Source: Aquimarina algiphila (GTDB lineage: Bacteria > Bacteroidota > Bacteroidia > Flavobacteriales > Flavobacteriaceae). Taken from it: a stretch of DNA of 64,000 nucleotides. The notes beneath the pieces were generated by a model. That model was not told the DNA's origin. It saw only the letters and a program-made list of their open reading frames with translations, and did no database searches. The DNA lies in assembly GCF_007489275.1 (NCBI RefSeq), contig NZ_VLNR01000038.1:1-64000 (forward strand), given 5' to 3'. Shown one piece after another: positions 30,205 to 40,070 of the stretch; within the stretch, counting starts at the first letter, position 1; the number at the start of each line of letters is the position of its first letter. The position numbers and the translations under genes were made by a program.

Positions 30205-31689
30205 ATGATGAATAAAAAAAGTGCTCTCATTATTGGTTCTGGCATTGCTGGTTTGGCAACCGCAGTACGTCTAAAAAATCAAGGTTTTGATGTTCAGGTT
30301 TTTGAAATCAACAAAACCCCTGGAGGTAAATTAACTGAAATTAGTGAAAATGGTTATCGTTTTGATTGTGGTCCATCTTTGTTTACTATGCCACAAATGA
30401 TAGAGGAGCTTTTTACAGTTTCTAAAAAACAGAGATCAGATTATTTTGAGTACGAAAGGAAAGAAATTATTTGTAATTACTTTTATGAAGATAATACTCG
30501 TTTTACAGCGTTTGCCGATAAAGAAAAATTTGCTGAAAAAGCTGCAATGACTTTTGATGTTGACGCTATTGATATTATTAATTATTTTGAAAAGAGCAAG
30601 AAGAAATATGACCTGACTACTTCTCTGTTTTTAGAAAAATCATTACATAAATTATCAACTTATCTATCCATAGATACATTAAAAGCGATAGCAGGAATTA
30701 GCACATTAGAGATTAATACTTCATTGCATAAGGTGAATACAAAAAGGTTTAAAGATCCCAAGTTAATTCAACTTTTTGATCGATTTGCTACCTATAATGG
30801 ATCTTCTCCTTATCGAACTCCAGGAATTATGTCGATGATTCCGCATTTAGAACAACATTATGGCACTTTTTTTCCTAAAGGGGGGATGTACAGTATTGCA
30901 AGAAGTTTATATAGATTAGCATTAGATCTAGGAGTGCGTTTCCATTTTGGAGAAAAGGTTGAGCAAATTATTGTTAAGAATAATAACGTAGAAGGTGTTC
31001 TTGTAAATGATAAAGAAATTAAGGCAGATGTTGTGATTTCTAATATGGATATTGTATCAACATATAGTAAACTTCTTCCTAATCAAAAACCTCCAGGAAA
31101 AATTTTGAAACAACAAAGATCCAGCTCTGCATTAATTTTTTACTGGGGTATCCGTAGGATTTGTTCAGAACTCGATTTACACAATATATTTTTTTCTAAT
31201 GATTATAAAAAAGAATTCGAATTTATATTCGATAAAAAGCAAGTTACAGATGACCCAACAATATATATAAATATCAGTTCCAAAAACGAATGTCAAGATG
31301 CTCCTCAAGGCTGCGAAAACTGGTTTGTAATGATTAATGTACCAGGTAATGAAGGGCAAGATTGGGATAATATTATTGCAAAATCAAGAGAAAATATAAC
31401 AAAAAAAATATCTCGTATTCTGGGAGTTGATATAAAAAATTTAATAGAATTTGAAGAAATTCTGGACCCAAGAACAATAGAAAGTAAAACGCAATCATAC
31501 CAAGGTTCATTATATGGATCATCTAGTAATAATAAGTATGCAGCTTTTTTAAGACATCCTAATTTTTCTCGAAGTATTAGAAATCTATATTTCTGTGGAG
31601 GAAGTGTACACCCTGGCGGAGGCATTCCGTTATGTTTACTATCAGGAAAAATAGTTTCAGAGTTGATTCAAAACGATAATAGATTATAA
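30205..31689 (+). CDS. Carotenoid desaturase, CrtD-like (phytoene desaturase family)
   Basis: The 494-residue flavoprotein starts at ATG 30205 with the FAD-binding ALIIGSGIAGLATAV and VQVFEINKTPGGKL, and ends with the family motif YFCGGSVHPGGGIPLCLLSG. It belongs to the CrtI/CrtD/CrtN amino oxidases. Because cruF-like and lycopene cyclase-like genes follow directly, it is more probably the C-3',4' desaturase CrtD (1-hydroxycarotenoid dehydrogenase) of myxol/saproxanthin synthesis than phytoene desaturase CrtI itself, and crtB/crtI would be elsewhere. The choice between CrtD and CrtI is inference. Confidence 0.85.
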   Translation: MMNKKSALIIGSGIAGLATAVRLKNQGFDVQVFEINKTPGGKLTEISENGYRFDCGPSLFTMPQMIEELFTVSKKQRSDYFEYERKEIICNYFYEDNTRFTAFADKEKFAEKAAMTFDVDAIDIINYFEKSKKKYDLTTSLFLEKSLHKLSTYLSIDTLKAIAGISTLEINTSLHKVNTKRFKDPKLIQLFDRFATYNGSSPYRTPGIMSMIPHLEQHYGTFFPKGGMYSIARSLYRLALDLGVRFHFGEKVEQIIVKNNNVEGVLVNDKEIKADVVISNMDIVSTYSKLLPNQKPPGKILKQQRSSSALIFYWGIRRICSELDLHNIFFSNDYKKEFEFIFDKKQVTDDPTIYINISSKNECQDAPQGCENWFVMINVPGNEGQDWDNIIAKSRENITKKISRILGVDIKNLIEFEEILDPRTIESKTQSYQGSLYGSSSNNKYAAFLRHPNFSRSIRNLYFCGGSVHPGGGIPLCLLSGKIVSELIQNDNRL

Positions 31690-31695
31690 ACACAA

Positions 31696-32325
31696 ATGAA
31701 TTCGGATAAAAAAAGACAATTTTTCATAATAACCATTATTTGGATATTTAATATTTCGGGAATTATAGGCATTCTAATAGGTTATGAAGATTGGTTTTTA
31801 CCTTTGACGCCATTACACCTTTTAATTTATTTGTTTTTGATCCTTTGGGATACTAATTTCAATCGCACTTTGATTTTAGCATTAATGATTCCTTTTGGTA
31901 TTGGAATGATTACAGAGTATCTAGGTGTGAATTATGATTTAATCTTTGGAAACTATGAGTATGGAAAAAACTTGGGCTATAAGATTTGTGGAGTGCCTTT
32001 AATCATTGGTGTAAATTGGGTGATTTTAACCTATAGTTCTGCTGCTATAGCTCAAAAGGTGCATGATAACCTATTCATTACTTCTGCAATTGGAGCTGTT
32101 TTAATGGTTGGCTTAGATACTTGTATCGAAATGTCTGCCCCTCGATTTGATTTTTGGGAATTTGAAGGTGGGGTAATTCCGCTACAAAATTATATTGGCT
32201 GGCTGTTTACAGGATTTGTCGCACATGTTTTTTTACAAAAAATTATAAAAGCTTTTCATTTCAAAATTTCACTACATATTTTTATCGCTATATTGGTCTT
32301 TTTTACCATCTTTTTATTTGTTTAG
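31696..32325 (+). CDS. CruF-like carotenoid 1',2'-hydratase
   Basis: A 209-residue protein with six or seven TM helices and the segments TEYLGVNYDLIFGNYEYG and CGVPLIIGVNWVILTYSS, as in the DUF422/CruF family. CruF adds water to the psi end group of carotenes and bacterioruberin precursors. It starts 6 bases after the desaturase gene and its stop touches the next ATG, so the three genes form one operon. Confidence 0.8.
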   Translation: MNSDKKRQFFIITIIWIFNISGIIGILIGYEDWFLPLTPLHLLIYLFLILWDTNFNRTLILALMIPFGIGMITEYLGVNYDLIFGNYEYGKNLGYKICGVPLIIGVNWVILTYSSAAIAQKVHDNLFITSAIGAVLMVGLDTCIEMSAPRFDFWEFEGGVIPLQNYIGWLFTGFVAHVFLQKIIKAFHFKISLHIFIAILVFFTIFLFV

Positions 32326-33465
32326 ATGCAAAAATACGATTACATCATTGCAGGTTCAGGTGCTTCAGGGTTGATGCTGGCATATCATATGGTTTTAGAT
32401 CCTTTTTTTGATGAGAAGGAGATTCTACTTATTGATAAAGAAATAAAGAATAAGAATGATCGTACCTGGTGTTTTTGGGAACAAGGTGAAGGGATTTGGG
32501 ATACCATCATAAGTAAAAAGTGGGATAAAATTTACTTCGGAAGTGAAACGTTTTCGTCTGAAACAAATATTTCTCCTTATCAATATAAATTGATCAGAAG
32601 TAAAGATTTTTACAGTTTTGTTTTAGAAACTTTAGAACAAAAACCAAATATCACGATTACTCAGGAAAAAATTACTTCTTTAACCGATGAAGGAAGTATT
32701 GTAAAAGTTGAAACAAATCAAAGTATCTACCTTGGAGATAAAGTTTTTAATAGTATACTACTATCGCGAGAATATGAGAGTCAGAAAAAATACCCAGTTT
32801 TAAACCAGCATTTTGTGGGATGGTTTGTCAAAACTTCAGAACCTGTATTTGATTGTACTACTGCTACTTTTATGGATTTTACGGTAGCTCAGAAAGAGAA
32901 TACTCGGTTTATGTATGTATTACCCATTTCTAAAACTGAAGCATTGTTTGAATATACTTTGTTTTCAGAAGATCTTTTGGAAGAACAAGAATATGAAGAT
33001 GAAATTATAAAGTACTTAGAAGAAAAAGGGATCATTTCATATGAAATCACCGAAAAAGAAAAAGGATGTATCCCGATGACATGTTATAAATTTGAAAAAC
33101 ATAATTCTAAAAATATTATACATATAGGTACTGCCGGTGGGTGGACAAAACCTAGTACAGGATATACATTTAATTTGACATCAAAAAAGGTTCGCGAGCT
33201 TACTAAATTCCTTAAAAACAATACAGAATTATCAAAATTTGGTAGGAAAACTAAGTTTTGGTACTATGATTTATTGTTTATCGATCTATTATTTCAACAA
33301 AATCATATAGGTGCTTCCTTGTTTTCAAGATTATTTGAAAAGAATAAAGTAATCAAGATTTTAAAGTTTTTGGATGAAGAGACTTCATTGTTAGAAGATA
33401 TTAAAATTACGACAAGTCTTCCGGCAGGAAAATTTTTGAAAATGGTATGGGGTAGAGTTTTTTAA
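32326..33465 (+). CDS. Lycopene cyclase family protein (CrtY-like)
   Basis: The 379-residue protein has the N-terminal FAD motif YIIAGSGASGLMLAYHM, followed by the lycopene cyclase signature NDRTWCFWE (about 43-51), the MDFTV-Q region (about 184-190) and IHIGTAGGWTKPSTGYTF (about 263-280). It forms beta-ionone rings on lycopene. With CruF-like and CrtD-like partners a monocyclic product with a hydrated acyclic end (saproxanthin or myxol type) is expected. A short AATCAGA/TCTGATT hairpin follows the stop. Confidence 0.9.
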   Translation: MQKYDYIIAGSGASGLMLAYHMVLDPFFDEKEILLIDKEIKNKNDRTWCFWEQGEGIWDTIISKKWDKIYFGSETFSSETNISPYQYKLIRSKDFYSFVLETLEQKPNITITQEKITSLTDEGSIVKVETNQSIYLGDKVFNSILLSREYESQKKYPVLNQHFVGWFVKTSEPVFDCTTATFMDFTVAQKENTRFMYVLPISKTEALFEYTLFSEDLLEEQEYEDEIIKYLEEKGIISYEITEKEKGCIPMTCYKFEKHNSKNIIHIGTAGGWTKPSTGYTFNLTSKKVRELTKFLKNNTELSKFGRKTKFWYYDLLFIDLLFQQNHIGASLFSRLFEKNKVIKILKFLDEETSLLEDIKITTSLPAGKFLKMVWGRVF

Positions 33466-33548
33466 ATCAGATTTCTTCTGATTCTGTAAACTTTTCAGTT
33501 TTAGTATTCAAAATGTATAAAATCTTTTGAAGCCGTATTTTTAATATA

Positions 33549-34319
33549 TTACCAATTCATTAATTTTTTTAGCCCTTCTTTTCTTGATTTTGATAACTTC
33601 AATTTGTCTCCATTTTTTAACGTCATTATATAATCCCCACTAAAAAAAGGTTCAATTTGCTTAATTTCATTAATGTTGACTATGTTTGAACGATGACATC
33701 TAAAGAATATTTCTGGGTTGAGTTCACTTTCAAGACGATTAAGAGTATCTCTGATCAAATGCTGAGTGCCGTTGTTTAGAAATACATTAATATATTGATT
33801 CTCTGCTTTTAAATAAATCACTTTATCGATTTCTAAAAAATAAACTCGATTAGCCAACTTAACAGGAATACGTTTGATATACATTGCTTTTTTATTGGCA
33901 TTCGTTTTTTGAAGTAATGCATCTAATTTGAAGTTGAGGTCTTCGTTTGTTTTGAGCTCAATCTGTTTTTTTGCTTTATGAAGAGCTGCATAAAAACGTT
34001 CGTCATCAAAAGGTTTTAGTAGATAGTCAATAGCGTTTACTTCAAATGCATGTATTGCGTATTGATCATAGGCAGTAATAAATACATAAACAGGGGCAAA
34101 GTATGGGCGTACTGCGCTTATTACATCAAAACCGGATATCTCGGGCATTTGAATATCGAGAAAAACCAAATCGGGTTTTTGTTCTATAATAGCCTCAATG
34201 GCTGTTTTTCCATTAGTGCAAGAATCAATTAATATATAATCATCTTGCTCATCAAGCAAAATCTTTAAATTTTCCAGAGCTTCGGGTTCATCATCTATGG
34301 CGATTACTTTTATTTGCAT
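33549..34319 (-). CDS. LytTR-family response regulator
   Basis: A 256-residue regulator with N-terminal receiver (acidic pocket Asp9/Asp10, phospho-acceptor Asp55 in LVFLDIQMPE, Lys in LLKPFDD) and C-terminal LytTR DNA-binding domain (VYFLEIDKVIYLKAENQYI, then FFRCHRSNIVNI). It is read from the same transcript as the sensor kinase directly upstream (adjacent stop and start). LytTR regulators bind direct repeats upstream of their targets. Confidence 0.94.
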   Translation of the reverse strand: MQIKVIAIDDEPEALENLKILLDEQDDYILIDSCTNGKTAIEAIIEQKPDLVFLDIQMPEISGFDVISAVRPYFAPVYVFITAYDQYAIHAFEVNAIDYLLKPFDDERFYAALHKAKKQIELKTNEDLNFKLDALLQKTNANKKAMYIKRIPVKLANRVYFLEIDKVIYLKAENQYINVFLNNGTQHLIRDTLNRLESELNPEIFFRCHRSNIVNINEIKQIEPFFSGDYIMTLKNGDKLKLSKSRKEGLKKLMNW

Positions 34320-35402
34320 TTATTTGATTTGATATGGAATGTTTAATTTGACTAACACTCCATTTTTAATATTCAAAAACTTAATAATGTACTGATCTTG
34401 ATATAGTTGACTGAGCCGTTCTATGGTGTTTGCTAATCCAATTCCTTCTACTTTGAAGACATTAAAGTTTTCTGATAATGGGGGACCATCATTATACATT
34501 TCTATGCATAATTGATCTCCCTTTTTTTTAATATCAATACTCAGTATACTCGCATCTACCTTTTTTGATAATCCGTGATAGATACTATTTTCAATTAAAG
34601 GTTGTAATAAAAAAGAGGGTATTAATGTCTCAGATAAATCATCACCAACCTCTATTTGAACGTTCATTTTATTTTTAAATCTCTTCTCTTCTAAAGCGAT
34701 ATACTTTTTGATGAACTCAAGTTCTGATGTTAGTTTTATGAATTGTTCTTCATTTTGACTTAATACGATCCTTAATAAATCACCCATTTCTGATAACATC
34801 GAAATGGATTTTTTCTTTTCGTCTTGTCTTACTAGAGAAGAAATTGTATGTAATGTATTAAAAAGAAAATGTGGATGTAACTGCATTTTAAGAGCCATTA
34901 GTCGGGATTTTGTAAGACGGGAATCTAATTGAGCTGCCTTTAAATTACTTTCTCTAAATTTTTGATAATATTCGACGGCATAACTCCCAAGCATTAATGC
35001 CCAATATGTCAGAAAATACCATTCAAACTGAGAGAACAAAAGACCAATGAATAAAGTAGCGATTGGTTGTCCCTGAAAACCAGGTATGGGACTTAATTTG
35101 ATGATTATCACATACAATAATAGATGGAAACAAACAATCATGATGCTGATTGGTAAGTGTAATAAAACCCCTAGATAATAATTGTGTTTATGAATTGGGA
35201 CTTTATGAGAGAGGTAAAAAATAAAAGGAATCCAACACCCCCAAAAAAGCCAGGTAGTAGTCTTTATACATAGAATCCAAAAAAATGATATTGATTGTCC
35301 ATTTAAATCGGATTTAATATAAAGCATAATAGAAGAGATTATTGCCATTGCGATTAGGCATAGAATAATCTCTCCTTTACTTAAATAGAATCTTCTTTTC
35401 AT
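34320..35402 (-). CDS. LytS-type sensor histidine kinase
   Basis: The 360-residue protein has about four N-terminal TM helices (residues 10-145), a short coiled-coil and the His_kinase domain with phospho-acceptor His178 in LHPHFLFNTLHTI, followed by an HATPase region with N box LLQPLIENSIYHGL and G box IGLANTIERL. It lacks separate sensory domains, so the membrane part is the likely sensor. It pairs with the LytTR regulator downstream. Confidence 0.93.
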   Translation of the reverse strand: MKRRFYLSKGEIILCLIAMAIISSIMLYIKSDLNGQSISFFWILCIKTTTWLFWGCWIPFIFYLSHKVPIHKHNYYLGVLLHLPISIMIVCFHLLLYVIIIKLSPIPGFQGQPIATLFIGLLFSQFEWYFLTYWALMLGSYAVEYYQKFRESNLKAAQLDSRLTKSRLMALKMQLHPHFLFNTLHTISSLVRQDEKKKSISMLSEMGDLLRIVLSQNEEQFIKLTSELEFIKKYIALEEKRFKNKMNVQIEVGDDLSETLIPSFLLQPLIENSIYHGLSKKVDASILSIDIKKKGDQLCIEMYNDGPPLSENFNVFKVEGIGLANTIERLSQLYQDQYIIKFLNIKNGVLVKLNIPYQIK

Positions 35403-35462
35403 TAGTTTGATACCACATCTTTTGAAAGAAAAATCTCAAAAGATCACTTTATGTTCTCTAAT

Positions 35463-35939
35463 TTATTTTAAATAATCTAAATAAGCGAGTTCATTAATGA
35501 TTTTCCAGTTTCCATTTGTGTTAATTAAAGAAAAGTATAGATTGAATATGGCTTTTTTACCGGTCTCCTTTACTTTGACTATAGCGCTTAAGTTACCCTG
35601 CACATCTATAGATATAAACTCTATTAATTTTACTTCTCCTCCAAATTTTTTCTGCTTATAGAAGTTAAGCATGGTTGCTCTATCTAATACAGTGACTCCT
35701 TTTTTAGCATCATTTACAACAATTCTAAAATCATCATGTAATACTGAACTCATTTTTGAAATATCTCTTGTCGCAGAACCATCTAGATGTTCCTGAACTA
35801 CGTTCTTGATATCGCCGATAGGATCATCAGAAATAGGGATGGACAAATTCTTAATTTCAGATGTTTTAAAAGGAATGGAAACTGAAAATCCTTTGTTAAA
35901 ACTTCCGATTAAAATAAACAATAGCATTAATTTTTTCAT
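35463..35939 (-). CDS. Exported NTF2-like protein (putative lumazine-binding type)
   Basis: The 158-residue protein has a signal peptide (MKKLMLLFILIGSFNKGFS) and a SnoaL/NTF2-like domain: VVQEHLDGSATRDISKMSSV, FRIV, then a beta-sheet ending in GNWKIINELAYLDY. Such proteins are annotated as putative lumazine-binding or nuclear transport factor 2-like; the function is unknown. It lies upstream of the two-component genes on the same strand. Confidence 0.75.
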   Translation of the reverse strand: MKKLMLLFILIGSFNKGFSVSIPFKTSEIKNLSIPISDDPIGDIKNVVQEHLDGSATRDISKMSSVLHDDFRIVVNDAKKGVTVLDRATMLNFYKQKKFGGEVKLIEFISIDVQGNLSAIVKVKETGKKAIFNLYFSLINTNGNWKIINELAYLDYLK

Positions 35940-36128
35940 AGAATGAAGGTTTTTAAAAAGGAGTCTAGAACTGATTGTAATTCTATCTCTTTTTGATTAA
36001 ATAATGCTTAAATGAACAGCAATACTCTCTAATTTTAATAGTGTATTTTGCGAATGGTAGAAAAAATGTTGTGAATACTACGAATTTTAAGATAAACTCA
36101 TGTCTATGCAGAGTATAAACCAAAGAAA

Positions 36129-36863
36129 TTAAACAATCCCTCGTTCTTTTTTGATTTGGTCATAGGCTTTTTGTACCTCTCTAAATTTATCTTCGGCACC
36201 TTTGATGTGTATTTCATCCATATGCTGTATTTTATCTGGATGATATTTTTTGGCCATTGTTCTAAATGCTTTTTTTACTTCGGCATCTGTTGCCGATTTT
36301 TCAATTTCGAGAATCTTATATGCATGATCTCCAGTTTTAAAAAACATGGCTTTAATACTTTCAAAATCTTTAAAATTGATTCTTAGAAAGCCTGCAATTT
36401 TGCCAATTTCACTAGCTTCAGAATCACTTACTATACCATCTGCATTTGCAATTCCGAACAAAAAATGAAGAATTTGTAGCCTAGAGGGGTATCGGGTGTG
36501 TTGATTAATATACATGCAAATACGTTGTGCAGAGATTTGCCTGCTTTTAATGATTTCATTAAACGATCTAAAAGTAGCATTTGCATGTTCTTTTCCATAA
36601 GCACTTACAAAGTATCGACGAACATAATCTAGCTCGGTTTGATTTACTTTGCCATCTGCTTTAATAACAATTGAAGAAAGGGATAATAAATTAAGTTCAA
36701 AATCTGCAGGAGTAATTTTTTGCTGTTGCGAAAATACAGTTTTGAACCCTCTGCCATTTTTACCAGAGGTAGTATCCAAGAGGCTTCCTAGGATAAAACC
36801 AAGAATTGCTCCCGGAAATCTAAAAAACACGGCTCCTAATATAGCAGCAAACCATTTAATCAT
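36129..36863 (-). CDS. TerB/J-domain protein, DjlA-like
   Basis: The 244-residue protein has an N-terminal hydrophobic glycine-rich segment (AAILGAVFFRFPGAILGFILG), a TerB-like helical domain (about 50-150, with IVIKADGKVNQTELDYVRRY and GIANADGIVSDSEASEI), and a C-terminal J domain with the HPDK signature (about 205-235). This is the order of DjlA, a membrane-anchored DnaJ-type co-chaperone for DnaK. Confidence 0.88.
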   Translation of the reverse strand: MIKWFAAILGAVFFRFPGAILGFILGSLLDTTSGKNGRGFKTVFSQQQKITPADFELNLLSLSSIVIKADGKVNQTELDYVRRYFVSAYGKEHANATFRSFNEIIKSRQISAQRICMYINQHTRYPSRLQILHFLFGIANADGIVSDSEASEIGKIAGFLRINFKDFESIKAMFFKTGDHAYKILEIEKSATDAEVKKAFRTMAKKYHPDKIQHMDEIHIKGAEDKFREVQKAYDQIKKERGIV

Positions 36864-37046
36864 TCAAATTTTTTTTGGGTTGTAAAGATAACTGAAATTA
36901 TTTTTTAATATATTTTGTTCTATAGTATATTAGACAATAAGATACAATATTTGTTACGGGATCGTTGTAAATAAAATAGAATTATGTTGTGAGATGATAT
37001 ATTTCTACGACTACTTGTCAGTTACTTTTATATGGTACATAATTTG

Positions 37047-37054
37047 TACCTTTG
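37047..37054 (+). promoter_or_regulatory. Promoter -7 element of the bacilliredoxin gene
   Basis: TACCTTTG fits TAnnTTTG, 32 bases before the ATG of the bacilliredoxin gene. Confidence 0.5.
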
Positions 37055-37086
37055 TATAAAATTGTAGTACGAAAAAAAACAGAAAT

Positions 37087-37497
37087 ATGTATCCACCAGA
37101 GTTAGTAAAACCAATGCGTGAAGATCTTACCAATATTGGTTTTGAAGAATTACATACAGGAGAAGCAGTAGAAGCAGCAATAGCAAAAGAAGGAACTACG
37201 TTGGTAGTTGTTAATTCGGTATGCGGTTGCGCTGCGGCAAATGCACGCCCGGGAGCAAAGGCTTCTTTAGATAATAATAAAAAACCAGACAATTTGGTAA
37301 CCGTTTTTGCAGGAGTAGACAGAGAAGCAACGGATAAGGCACGTGGATTTATGATCCCGTTTCCTCCATCATCTCCTTCTATGGCCTTATTTAGAAACGG
37401 GGAGTTAGTTCATATGCTAGAGCGTCACCATATAGAAGGGCGACCTGCAGAAATGATCGCAGAAAATCTTAAAGATGCATATAACGAACATTGCTAA
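37087..37497 (+). CDS. BrxA/BrxB-family bacilliredoxin
   Basis: The 136-residue thioredoxin-fold protein carries the family CxC active site in VNSVCGCAAANARPG (about residues 42-56) and ends LKDAYNEHC. In Firmicutes BrxA/B remove bacillithiol from S-bacillithiolated proteins under oxidative stress. Bacteroidota homologues are usual in this length. A terminator follows. Confidence 0.93.
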   Translation: MYPPELVKPMREDLTNIGFEELHTGEAVEAAIAKEGTTLVVVNSVCGCAAANARPGAKASLDNNKKPDNLVTVFAGVDREATDKARGFMIPFPPSSPSMALFRNGELVHMLERHHIEGRPAEMIAENLKDAYNEHC

Positions 37498-37532
37498 AAT
37501 GTAAGTAGCGTATATGCTAAAAAAAGAGTTCT

Positions 37533-37565
37533 AAACCGTTTGTTGTTACAGGCGGTTTTTATTTT
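37533..37565 (+). terminator. Rho-independent terminator after the bacilliredoxin gene
   Basis: AAACCGTTTGT (37533-37543) pairs with ACAGGCGGTTT (37548-37558) with two G-T pairs, loop TGTT, followed by TTATTTT. Confidence 0.75.
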
Positions 37566-37650
37566 AGTAAAACTATTGGTTTACTTGAAATAATGTAAGA
37601 CCTTGCGAGACAATTACACAAGTCAAAATTTTAATAATTGAACAGAAGGG

Positions 37651-38391
37651 ATGGAGGCAGTAAAAAGGATACTTAGTTATCCGCTTTCTATAATTTTCTA
37701 TTTATCTTTTGGATTAACATTAGTAGTTTTTCAACCATTACAGTGGCTTGGGAAAAAACTGGGCGGTAGATCGGGACACAGAGGGGTAGTAAATATCATG
37801 AATCTATGTTTATTACGATGTCTACACTTTTTGGGAGTAAGAATCAGTTTTAAGAATATTCATAAATTGCCAAAGGATCAATCTTTGATCATTGTTTCTA
37901 ATCATCAAAGTATGTTTGATGTTCCTCTGATATCTTGGTATTTAAGAAAGCACAGACCAAAGTTTATTTCCAAGATTGAATTAGGGAAAGGAATTCCGAG
38001 TATATCGTTTAACCTAAGGCATGGAGGGCATGTTTTAATCGATAGAAAAAATCCTAAACAATCTATTCCGGCCTTATCTAAATTTGGAAGATTTATCGCT
38101 GAGCATACATTTTCTGCAGTAATTTTTCCTGAAGGCACAAGAAGTAGAGATGGAAAACCAAAAGAATTTGCTCCTACAGGATTAAAAATTTTGTTTAAGA
38201 ATGCACCCAATGCTTTAGTCGTACCTGTAACTATAAATAATAGTTGGAAACTAGTTCGATTTGGTAATTTTCCAATGGGCGTTGGAGTACATTTGACATT
38301 GGAGGTGCAAGAACCTCTTTCAATCGATAAAGAACCCGAAATATTACTCGAAAGAATTGAAGAAAGGGTTACTTTAGCAATTAGAACGTAA
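37651..38391 (+). CDS. 1-acyl-sn-glycerol-3-phosphate acyltransferase (PlsC family)
   Basis: The 246-residue protein has an N-terminal TM segment and the acyltransferase motifs NHQSMFD (motif I, HX4D, about 90-96), RKHRPKF, and FPEGTRS (motif III, about 163-169). It makes phosphatidic acid from lysophosphatidic acid at the inner membrane. The gene ends 12 bases before the acyl-ACP desaturase gene, a natural partnership in membrane lipid synthesis. Confidence 0.92.
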   Translation: MEAVKRILSYPLSIIFYLSFGLTLVVFQPLQWLGKKLGGRSGHRGVVNIMNLCLLRCLHFLGVRISFKNIHKLPKDQSLIIVSNHQSMFDVPLISWYLRKHRPKFISKIELGKGIPSISFNLRHGGHVLIDRKNPKQSIPALSKFGRFIAEHTFSAVIFPEGTRSRDGKPKEFAPTGLKILFKNAPNALVVPVTINNSWKLVRFGNFPMGVGVHLTLEVQEPLSIDKEPEILLERIEERVTLAIRT

Positions 38392-38403
38392 CATACAACT
38401 ATA

Positions 38404-39405
38404 ATGGCTTTAGATAATATTAGACTAGAAGTAATGCAACTATTAGAGAAGAAAATAGAATCTTTTATAGATAAATTTTTGATTCCGATAGATAAGGTGT
38501 GGCAGCCAACAGATTTCTTACCCGATTCTCAGAATGAAGATACGTTTTTTGATGAAGTAAAAGAATTAAGAGAGTTGGCAAAAGAACTTCCTTATGATTT
38601 TTGGGTTGTTCTTGTAGGGGATACGATTACAGAAGAGGCTTTACCTACATATGAATCATGGTTAATGGATGTAGAAGGGATTAATCAGCATGAAGATGGT
38701 AAAGGAAATGGCTGGTCTCGTTGGGTACGTTACTGGACAAGTGAAGAAAATCGCCACGGAGATACACTGAATAAATACTTATACCTATCAGGTAGAGTAA
38801 ACATGATTGAGGTAGAAAGAACAACTCAACATTTAATTAATGACGGATTTGATATTGGTACAGATAGAGATCCGTATAAGAATTTTGTATACACTAGTTT
38901 TCAGGAGTTAGCCACCAATATTTCTCATAGTCGGGTGGCAAAAATGGCAAGGGAGTACTCAAATAAATCACTAGCTAAAATGTGTAAAATTATCGCGGGT
39001 GATGAGATGCGTCATTATAACGCATATAGTGAGTTTGTAAAAAATATTTTTGAAGTTGACCCTAGTCAGATGATGATTGCTTTTAGCCATATGATGAAAC
39101 ATAAAATTGTAATGCCTGCACATTTTCTTAGAGAATCTGGAGACGCTATAGGTACTGCCTTTGAAGAATTCTCAAATGCTGCTCAACGTTTAGGAGTATA
39201 TACTTCTCAAGATTATATCGATATCATGCAACGCTTAATTGATAAATGGGAAATTGATAAACTGGTAGATTTAACCGATGAAGCCGAGAAAGCACGGGAT
39301 TTTGTGATGAAACTACCCGCCAGAATGCAACGAATTAGTGAGCGACTGGTAATCCCTGATGAGATTTTTGAATTTAAGTGGGTACAACCTGCAATAGTAA
39401 AATAG
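38404..39405 (+). CDS. Acyl-ACP desaturase
   Basis: The 333-residue soluble protein belongs to the plant-type fatty acid desaturase 2 family: diiron ligands in SEENRHGDTL (EExxH, about 117-126) and DEMRHYNAY (DExxH, about 200), with Glu and His residues in other helices. It introduces a double bond into acyl-ACP, which sets membrane fluidity. Directly downstream of plsC. Confidence 0.93.
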   Translation: MALDNIRLEVMQLLEKKIESFIDKFLIPIDKVWQPTDFLPDSQNEDTFFDEVKELRELAKELPYDFWVVLVGDTITEEALPTYESWLMDVEGINQHEDGKGNGWSRWVRYWTSEENRHGDTLNKYLYLSGRVNMIEVERTTQHLINDGFDIGTDRDPYKNFVYTSFQELATNISHSRVAKMAREYSNKSLAKMCKIIAGDEMRHYNAYSEFVKNIFEVDPSQMMIAFSHMMKHKIVMPAHFLRESGDAIGTAFEEFSNAAQRLGVYTSQDYIDIMQRLIDKWEIDKLVDLTDEAEKARDFVMKLPARMQRISERLVIPDEIFEFKWVQPAIVK

Positions 39406-39416
39406 TAGATATAGGT

Positions 39417-40070
39417 ATGATTGAAGATAAGATTGTATCTAAAACTATTGATTTTGTAAAAGAAAAACTTGCTGGAGCAGAGGGAGGACATGACTGGTTT
39501 CATATCCAAAGAGTGTATAATAATGCAAAGCTAATTGCTAAGGATGAAAATGTAGATCTTTTTGTGGTATCCTTAGGTGCATTGCTTCACGATATTGCAG
39601 ATTCAAAATTTCATGATGGTGATGAAACTGTTGGGCCTAAAGTCGCATCAGATTTTTTAGAAAGCCTCAGCGTTGAAGAAAGTGTTGTTACTCATGTAAT
39701 CAAAATTATAGAAAACATTTCCTTTAAAGGAGGTAACATAGATCAAAAATTTAAATCCCCAGAACTGGATGTTATTCAAGATGCGGATCGATTAGATGCC
39801 ATAGGTGCTATCGGAATTGCAAGATGTTTTAATTATGGCGGGTTTAAAAACAGAGTTCTATATGACCCTGATATTTCTCCCAACCTTAATATGACGAAAG
39901 AAGAATACAAGTCTTCAACCTCTCCAACAATTAATCATTTTTATGAAAAACTATTCCTGCTTAAGGATAGAATGAATACTGAAGCCGGTAAAAAACTGGC
40001 TAATGAACGTCATCAATATATGGAAGGGTTTTTAGAACAGTTTTATAAAGAATGGGAGGGGCAAGTCTAA
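39417..40070 (+). CDS. HD-domain phosphohydrolase
   Basis: Start at ATG 39417, after the desaturase stop; a longer frame from 39378 would overlap it. The 217-residue protein has the HD motifs H-D: GGHDWFHIQRV (His), GALLHDIADSKF (His-Asp), IQDADRLDAIGAIG and a helical end. Family members similar to YedJ/YpgQ hydrolyse nucleotides or related phosphates. Function within the lipid gene group is unknown. Confidence 0.9.
   Translation: MIEDKIVSKTIDFVKEKLAGAEGGHDWFHIQRVYNNAKLIAKDENVDLFVVSLGALLHDIADSKFHDGDETVGPKVASDFLESLSVEESVVTHVIKIIENISFKGGNIDQKFKSPELDVIQDADRLDAIGAIGIARCFNYGGFKNRVLYDPDISPNLNMTKEEYKSSTSPTINHFYEKLFLLKDRMNTEAGKKLANERHQYMEGFLEQFYKEWEGQV

Noticed and set aside
33465..33483. Terminator after the lycopene cyclase gene
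   Set aside because: The AATCAGA/TCTGATT hairpin has only seven pairs and no T-run; mentioned only as a weak hairpin.
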